A DNA stretch of 64,000 bases. It comes from an uncultured Christensenella sp. Lineage in GTDB: Bacteria > Bacillota > Clostridia > Christensenellales > Borkfalkiaceae. The stretch spans positions 1 through 64,000 of the forward strand of contig CAJTLT010000005.1 of the NCBI GenBank assembly GCA_910577375.1, read 5' to 3'. The notes beneath the pieces are model-generated. The model did no database searches. It saw only the letters and a list, made by a program, of their open reading frames with translations, and was not told the DNA's origin. The stretch's first letter is position 1; every line of letters starts with the position of its first letter. Below are positions 58,981 through 64,000 of this stretch, one piece after another. Both the position numbers and the translations under genes were made by a program.

Positions 58981-60268
58981 AAATATTTCACGGTTGAAAA
59001 TTTTAATAATCACGGTAATGCCCGCTCTTTTTGCGGGCTTTATTTTTTTATTGTGCGGTTTTTGTTTTACCGTGCCGAAAAACGTTACCGTCGGCAGCGC
59101 GGACGTTGGCGGGCTGACGATATACGAGGCTGCCGCCAAAGCGCGGGAAAACATTGAAAGGGAGCTTGAAACAAAAACGCTTACGGTGCGCGGGGATAAG
59201 AGCGTTTATACGTTCGGTTACCCCGAAATTTATTACAAGGACAATATATTTTCTTTGTTGAAGCACGCGAAAAAGGGGGATAAGCTGACGCCTTCGGTGA
59301 TCTACTGTCTGCACGGATTTGACGAAATCGTGCAGGGAATATGCCAAAGCGAACGTGTTGCGGCGGTTGAGCCTTCGGCTAAATTCAATATTTCCGGCGA
59401 GCCGTTTACCTATGACGGCGGGCGCGACGGGAAAGAGGTTGTAAAATCAAAGCTTGCCGACGATTTACGTGCTTCGCTTGCGGGCGGGTTTGAGACGGTA
59501 AACGTGGCATATAAGGGGGTTAACCGCGAAAAAACGCCGGAAGAAGTGAAAAAATCAACCGAATATCTGGCGGGTTTTACGACTTATTACGATAGTTCGA
59601 ACGTGTGCCGTTCAAGCAATATAAGGCTTGCCGCAAACAAGCTCAACGGAAAAATTCTGGAAAGCGGAAAAACGCTTTCGTTCAATGATATTGTGGGGGA
59701 AAGGACCAAAGCTCGTGGGTTTTTATCCGCAAAAATAATTGAAAACGGCGAGTTTGTGGAGGGCGTAGGCGGAGGCGTTTGCCAGGTGAGTACGACGCTT
59801 TATAACTGCGCTTTGCTGGCGGGGATGGATATTGCGGAATATCACCCACATTCTCTGGCGGTGGGGTATGTTCCGCCCTCCCGCGACGCGATGGTTAGCG
59901 GGACTTCGTGCGATTTGAAAATAACGAATAATTCGGATTGCCCCGTATATATACGCGGACGAACGGGGAACGGATACGTAACGTTCGAGATTTACGGCAA
60001 AAAAGGCGGGGCGGTTTATTCGCTTTCTTCAAAAGTTACGGAAACGCTTCCCGCGCCCGAAGAAATTACGGACGACCCCGCCAAGGCGAAAACCGGAAAA
60101 GACGGGCTTGCGAGCGAGGGATATCTGACCGTTGTTCGCGGAGGATATTCAAAAACGGTGAGATTGCGCAAAGATAAATATTTGCCGGTAAAGCACGTGA
60201 AATACGTCGGGGAAGAAGAGGGCGTGGATGAAAATCCGGAGGAAAGCGCGGAGAAAACCGAGGGGTAG
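58973..60268 (+). CDS. VanW-family membrane-anchored protein
   Basis: From TTG 58973 this gives 431 residues (an ATG at 58940 would add 11). It has one N-terminal membrane helix (about 10-35), a peptidoglycan-binding-like domain, the VanW domain (about 225-330: SGKTLSFNDIVGERTKARGF, VEGVGGGVCQVSTTLYNCAL) and a G5-like domain at about 360-410. The tail is acidic (EEGVDENPEESAEKTEG). VanW domains occur in surface proteins of Firmicutes and in some van clusters, with an unknown reaction. The TTG is chosen for GGAG 10 bases before it. No other resistance gene lies near. Confidence 0.85.
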   Translation: MFKNISRLKILIITVMPALFAGFIFLLCGFCFTVPKNVTVGSADVGGLTIYEAAAKARENIERELETKTLTVRGDKSVYTFGYPEIYYKDNIFSLLKHAKKGDKLTPSVIYCLHGFDEIVQGICQSERVAAVEPSAKFNISGEPFTYDGGRDGKEVVKSKLADDLRASLAGGFETVNVAYKGVNREKTPEEVKKSTEYLAGFTTYYDSSNVCRSSNIRLAANKLNGKILESGKTLSFNDIVGERTKARGFLSAKIIENGEFVEGVGGGVCQVSTTLYNCALLAGMDIAEYHPHSLAVGYVPPSRDAMVSGTSCDLKITNNSDCPVYIRGRTGNGYVTFEIYGKKGGAVYSLSSKVTETLPAPEEITDDPAKAKTGKDGLASEGYLTVVRGGYSKTVRLRKDKYLPVKHVKYVGEEEGVDENPEESAEKTEG

Positions 60269-60298
60269 TTCTTTACAAAATTATATAGTTTAATTTAT

Positions 60299-60370
60299 TT
60301 GTGTTTTCCGCCGCTTTGTGTTATAATTTTCCATATGGTTTTCCATAAGTATTTCAAAACGGCTGAGGAG
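60299..60370 (+). promoter_or_regulatory. plsX promoter and ribosome site
   Basis: TTGTGT (60299-60304), 17 bp, TATAAT (60322-60327), and AGGAGG (60365-60370) before ATG 60376. No FapR-type operator was recognised. Confidence 0.6.
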
Positions 60371-60375
60371 GTCGC

Positions 60376-61404
60376 ATGATAAAAATTTTAGTTGACGCGA
60401 TGGGGGGCGACAACGCGCCCGCGGCGACCGTTGAGGGGTGCGTTATCGCACTCGGAAAAGACAAAGATTTGAGCCTTGTTCTTACGGGCAGAAAACAGGA
60501 AATAGAGAAAGAGCTTTCAAAATACAAATACGACGCGGCGAGGCTTGAGATAGTGGATTGCCCCGACGTGATAGATATGAACGATATACCGACCGAGGCG
60601 GTGAAACGCAGACAGTCTTCGCTGGTGGTTGCGTATCATTTGCTTAAACAGAACGAGGATATCTGCGGCTTGGTTACAGCCGGTTCGACCGGCGCGGCAA
60701 TTGTGGGCGGACAGCTTATTCTGGGAAGAATACGCGGAATAAAGCGCCCCGCGCTCTGCCCCGCGATACCCAATTCCCGCGGTGGGATGACGCTTTTATG
60801 CGACTGCGGCGCGAACGCTGAATGCAAGCCCGTTATGCTTTGCCAGTTTGCGTTGCTTGCGGCGGCTTATGCGGAAGTGGGGTTCGGGATAAAAAATCCT
60901 AAAGTAGGGCTTTTATCCAACGGCACCGAAGAACATAAGGGCGACCCTTTGCATCAGGAAACTTACAAATATCTTTCCCAGATGCAGGGCATCGATTTTA
61001 TAGGCAATATCGAAGGCAGAGATATAATGTGCGGCGGGTGCGACGTTGCCGTTGCCGACGGATTTTCCGGCAATATAGCTTTGAAATCCATGGAAGGCTG
61101 CGGCAAGCTTGTTCTCGGTGTTATGAAAAAGGAGTTTTCCGCGACGCTTTCTTCCAAAATAGGGTATCTGTTTATGCGCAAGGCTATTAAGAGAATGCGC
61201 GGGCAGCTCGATTTCGACAAGTACGGCGGCGCGCTTTTGCTGGGGCTTAAAAAGGTGGTTGTAAAGAGCCACGGCTCTTCCAAACCCCAGACGATAGCCG
61301 CGTCTGTTGCTAATGCGGCGGCAATTTACCGCGGCGGACTTGTGCCCGCGGTTGAAAAGAAGTTGGAGGGCGTTGATTTTTCTTCGCTTATTCCGGAGCA
61401 GTAA
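60376..61404 (+). CDS. plsX: Phosphate acyltransferase PlsX
   Basis: PlsX converts acyl-ACP to acyl phosphate, the donor for glycerol-3-phosphate acylation by PlsY. The 342-residue protein starts IKILVDAMGGDNAPAATVEG and has SGAALVTAGSTGAAIV-like (ICGLVTAGSTGAAIVGGQLI), DCGANAECKP, and the end motif GFSGNIALKSMEG. The fatty-acid genes that usually follow (fabD, fabG, acpP) are absent: rnc starts right at its stop codon. Confidence 0.95.
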   Translation: MIKILVDAMGGDNAPAATVEGCVIALGKDKDLSLVLTGRKQEIEKELSKYKYDAARLEIVDCPDVIDMNDIPTEAVKRRQSSLVVAYHLLKQNEDICGLVTAGSTGAAIVGGQLILGRIRGIKRPALCPAIPNSRGGMTLLCDCGANAECKPVMLCQFALLAAAYAEVGFGIKNPKVGLLSNGTEEHKGDPLHQETYKYLSQMQGIDFIGNIEGRDIMCGGCDVAVADGFSGNIALKSMEGCGKLVLGVMKKEFSATLSSKIGYLFMRKAIKRMRGQLDFDKYGGALLLGLKKVVVKSHGSSKPQTIAASVANAAAIYRGGLVPAVEKKLEGVDFSSLIPEQ

Positions 61405-62022
61405 ATGGATTTTTCCGAAATTGAAAAAAAGTTAAATTACGTTTTTAAAGATAAAGAGCTTTTAAGGCGGGCTTTGACCCTTTCTTCGGCGGATAATAAT
61501 TTCAACAATCAGTCGCTCGAATTTCTCGGCGACGCGGTTTTGGAGTTTATCGTTTCCGAGCGTATTTTCGGTTTCGGGGCGGACGAGGGCGCTTTGACGA
61601 AGAAGCGTGCCAACGCGGTTTGCGACAATTCGCTTGAAATAGTTTCTAAAAATCTGGGGCTTGACAGAGCGCTTATAAAGGGCTGCGGAGATACGAACAA
61701 TAAAAAAGCCGTTCCGTCGGCTTACGAGGCGGTTGTGGCGGCGGTTTATCTCGACGGCGGTATGGGCGCGGCGGCAAAGCTTGTTAATTCCACGATAGAT
61801 TACGGATACGAACAGCGCAATTATATAGGCGATTTGCAGGAGTTTTTGCAGGGACGGGGACTGTCTTGCCCCGTTTATGACGTTAAGGACGTGGGAACGG
61901 AGCAAAGCCATTCTTTCAAGGCGAGCGTTACGGTGGACGGAAAGACGTTTACCGGTGTTGCAGAGGATAAACGCGAAGCCAAGCAGATTGCGGCGAAAAA
62001 CGCGTTGGAAAATATCGGATAA
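61405..62022 (+). CDS. rnc: Ribonuclease III
   Basis: RNase III cuts double-stranded RNA. The 205-residue protein has the RNase III domain with NQSLEFLGDAVLEFIVSE (about 32-49; the catalytic Glu and Asp of signature 1 are present) and a C-terminal double-strand-binding domain (about 136-203: SFKASVTVDGKTFTG, REAKQIAAKNALENI). The second catalytic region reads VPSAYEAVVAAVYLDGG: the usual Asp of (I/L)ADxxEA is Ser, while the Glu is kept. It begins one base after the plsX stop and is followed by smc, a conserved pair. Length is a little short (usually 220-250). Confidence 0.92.
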   Translation: MDFSEIEKKLNYVFKDKELLRRALTLSSADNNFNNQSLEFLGDAVLEFIVSERIFGFGADEGALTKKRANAVCDNSLEIVSKNLGLDRALIKGCGDTNNKKAVPSAYEAVVAAVYLDGGMGAAAKLVNSTIDYGYEQRNYIGDLQEFLQGRGLSCPVYDVKDVGTEQSHSFKASVTVDGKTFTGVAEDKREAKQIAAKNALENIG

Positions 62023-62037
62023 ATCAAAACAACTTAC

Positions 62038-62057
62038 AACGCGCGTTAAAGCGCGTT
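62038..62057 (+). terminator. Weak hairpin between rnc and smc
   Basis: AACGCGC/GCGCGTT (7 bp) with AATTATA after it. It may only partly stop transcription, since smc usually follows rnc in the same transcript. Confidence 0.4.
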
Positions 62058-62098
62058 AATTATACTCCGCGGTTTTGCGGGGAGACGCAAGGTTTTTT

Positions 62099-64000
62099 AT
62101 GATTACTTTTAAACAGATACAATTAATCGGGTTTAAGTCTTTTGCGGACAAGACTACGGTAAGCCTCGGCGAGGGGGTTACGTGTATAGTCGGACCTAAC
62201 GGATGCGGCAAATCGAACGTTGCCGACGCTATACGCTGGGTTTTGGGCGAGCAGTCGGCAAAGATGATGCGCGGTTCGCAGATGCTTGACGTTATTTTCA
62301 GCGGAACGCAGTCGCGCAGACAGATGTCGATGTGCGAGGTTACGCTTACTTTCGACAATACGAACCGTATATTCGATATAGATTGCGACGAGGTTGAAAT
62401 GACCCGCCGCCTTTACCGTGATGGCGAAAGTGAATATCTTTTGAACAAACAGCCTTCCCGTATGAAGGTGCTGACGGGGCTTTTACACGGCGCAGGCGCG
62501 GCGAAAGAGGGCTATTCGATTATCGGTCAGGGACGTATCGAGCAGATTATGAACGCGAAGCCCGAGGACAGACGTTCGATTTTCGAAGAGGCGACGGGTA
62601 TAGTTGTTTTCAAGGACAGAAAAGCCGACGCGGAAAGAAAACTAAACGGCGCGAGGGACAACCTTTTTGTACACGCACAGCGTATGCAGGAAGTTGAAAG
62701 GCAGTTGAATCCCCTTAAAAAAGCCGCGGAGAACGCGATTAAATACCGCGAGCTTTACGCCGAACAGAAAAAGCACGAGACCAACCTTTACATATACCGC
62801 CACGACGGAGCCGAGGGCGAAAAGGACAAAATCAAAGAGAAGAAAAAGAAAATCGACGAGCGCATAGAATTTTTGGCTGTGCGCATGGACGAGCTTCTGA
62901 AAGAATATCACGATTGCCGCCAAGAGCTTGACGAGGCGGACGTTAAGTTGCAGGATTTGAACGACAGAATCCGCCGTTACGAGGTCGGGATAGAACATAA
63001 GAGCGGGGAATCGAAATTATACACGGAGCGCGCGAAATCGGTAAAGGTCAAACTTGCAGCCGCGCAGGAGGATATAGCGTTTTCCACAAAGCGTATAGAA
63101 GAGCTTGAACTCGAAATACGCAGAACGCAGGCTTTAAAGGGAAAGAACGAAGAGAGAATTACAAGAATGAACGCGCAGTCCGAGGCGTTGCAAAAGACCG
63201 CGGACGAGCTTTCGAAAAAGATTTCCGATTACGAGTACCAGACGGGCGAACACAGAAAGAAGGTTATGGACACGTTCAAAGACCTTTCTGAAATGCGCAA
63301 GAATATGGGTTCGCTCGAAGCGCAGAAGCAATTGCTTGACGAGCGTCTGGGCGAAATAGAAGCGGAAATGACGAAAATCCGCGAAAGACGGGACAGGGCG
63401 CGTGCGTCTTATGAAAAAAGCATAGAAAGGGGCAATTCGCTTGCCAACTTTTTGGGCAACGAGGACGCGCTTTTATCCGAGGCGGAACAAAGCCTCAGCC
63501 AGAGCGAGGATAAATTACAGCTTTTGATAAAACAGGAATACGATACGAGGGCGCAGATAGGAAGTCTTAACGAAAGTTTGCAGACGTACCGCGGATTGCG
63601 CGACCGTTTCGACGGATATATCTATTCCGTGAAAAGGCTTTTGAGCGACGCGAAATCGAACGCGAAGCTTTCAGAAAAGATAAAGGGACTTATCGCCGAT
63701 GTGGTCAGCTGTGAAAGGGATTACGAAGTTGCAATCGAAACGGCTTTCGGCGGAGCGATGCAGAACGTTATAACGGGCACGCGCGACGACGCGAGGGAGC
63801 TTATAGAATATCTGAAAGCAAACCGCGCGGGTCAGGTGACGTTTTTGCCGATAGACGCACTTAAACCCAGATATGAAAACGATATGATTAAAGCCGCCGT
63901 GCGGGATAAAGGCGCGGTGGGCTATGCGATAAACCTTGTAAAATACGATAAGCAGTTTGAAAACGTTATACATAACCTTTTGGGAAACACGCTTATTGTC
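62099..64000 (+). CDS. smc: Chromosome segregation protein SMC (cut by window end)
   Basis: The frame from ATG 62099 runs 634 codons to the last base without a stop, so it is truncated by the window. It has the SMC N-terminal ATPase: Walker A VGPNGCGKSN (about 32-41), the start ITFKQIQLIGFKSFADKT, the signature-adjacent IIGQGRIEQIMNAKPEDRRSIFEEATGI, then a coiled coil of about 300 residues and the beginning of the hinge (KGLIADVVSCERDYEVAIETAFG, about 525 onward). SMC dimers with ScpAB organise and segregate the chromosome. Its start overlaps no gene; GCAAGG lies before it. Confidence 0.95.
   Translation, partial: MITFKQIQLIGFKSFADKTTVSLGEGVTCIVGPNGCGKSNVADAIRWVLGEQSAKMMRGSQMLDVIFSGTQSRRQMSMCEVTLTFDNTNRIFDIDCDEVEMTRRLYRDGESEYLLNKQPSRMKVLTGLLHGAGAAKEGYSIIGQGRIEQIMNAKPEDRRSIFEEATGIVVFKDRKADAERKLNGARDNLFVHAQRMQEVERQLNPLKKAAENAIKYRELYAEQKKHETNLYIYRHDGAEGEKDKIKEKKKKIDERIEFLAVRMDELLKEYHDCRQELDEADVKLQDLNDRIRRYEVGIEHKSGESKLYTERAKSVKVKLAAAQEDIAFSTKRIEELELEIRRTQALKGKNEERITRMNAQSEALQKTADELSKKISDYEYQTGEHRKKVMDTFKDLSEMRKNMGSLEAQKQLLDERLGEIEAEMTKIRERRDRARASYEKSIERGNSLANFLGNEDALLSEAEQSLSQSEDKLQLLIKQEYDTRAQIGSLNESLQTYRGLRDRFDGYIYSVKRLLSDAKSNAKLSEKIKGLIADVVSCERDYEVAIETAFGGAMQNVITGTRDDARELIEYLKANRAGQVTFLPIDALKPRYENDMIKAAVRDKGAVGYAINLVKYDKQFENVIHNLLGNTLIV

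Overview
The window is chromosomal DNA of a low-GC-lineage, probably spore-forming Clostridia-type bacterium of moderate GC. Evidence for this: spoIIE, a ylbJ-type sporulation membrane gene and a pdaB-type deacetylase; the block rsmD-coaD-(aroF-pheA)-ylbJ-patatin, which resembles Bacillus ylbH-I-J-K with two genes inserted; an anaerobe-type [FeFe] hydrogenase beside a thioredoxin-reductase-like flavoprotein that has lost its NADPH motifs; LL-diaminopimelate aminotransferase (dapL) with dapF; and Shine-Dalgarno sites of AAAGGAG type. No species can be named from the sequence alone.

Layout. 1-6100 is an accessory, mostly AT-rich island: a run of strong hairpins, a 34-residue gene, a likely small RNA, a winged-helix gene with palindromic upstream sites, a complete type II restriction-modification module (C regulator, winged-helix protein, MjaI-family endonuclease, convergent cytosine-N4-type methyltransferase carrying a degenerate staphylococcal-nuclease-like domain), a 170-nt imperfect inverted repeat and a large serine recombinase whose 3' end runs into tRNA-Glu. 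6064-6507 (minus) is a tRNA operon fMet-Met-Glu. 6645-19922 is core chromosome: tilS, a beta-propeller-like gene, hpt, a Wzz-like gene, bioY, alr, a folate cyclo-ligase gene, rsmD, coaD, aroF, pheA, ylbJ, patatin and rarA. 19982-30526 holds a GntR-ABC operon, pdaB, a two-OB-fold SSB, an AT-rich membrane gene, a MATE pump, lgt, the hydrogenase and the flavoprotein. 30649-31586 is a small regulatory locus with tandemly duplicated XRE genes and a collapsed third copy. 31666-36570 is prmA-rsmE-mtaB-prsW-like-HIT. 36711-40679 holds a WYL regulator and an SsuABC/ThiXYZ-type ABC importer. 40803-50334 holds valS, an MBL-fold gene, dapF, pyrG, dapL and malQ. 50476-53492 is a double-HTH regulator, a 70-residue gene and spoIIE. 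53596-56955 (minus) is mnmG-dnaA, facing away from 57059-64000 (plus): recF, a PHP gene, a VanW gene, plsX, rnc and smc (cut by the window edge).

Most genes form tight operons with stop/start overlaps. Several genes (tilS, alr, dapF, prmA) sit so close to a good -10 box that transcription should start on or next to the ATG, i.e. leaderless mRNAs; three of them share the -35 hexamer TTGCAA. Intrinsic terminators are numerous, and a subset uses very GC-rich hairpins with a CCGCGGGC core.

The most unusual items are the MTase-nuclease-like fusion in the restriction island, the serine recombinase overlapping a tRNA and its terminator, the leaderless promoter set, the tandem XRE duplication, the ferredoxin-type thioredoxin reductase beside the hydrogenase, and the dnaA/recF head-to-head arrangement without dnaN.
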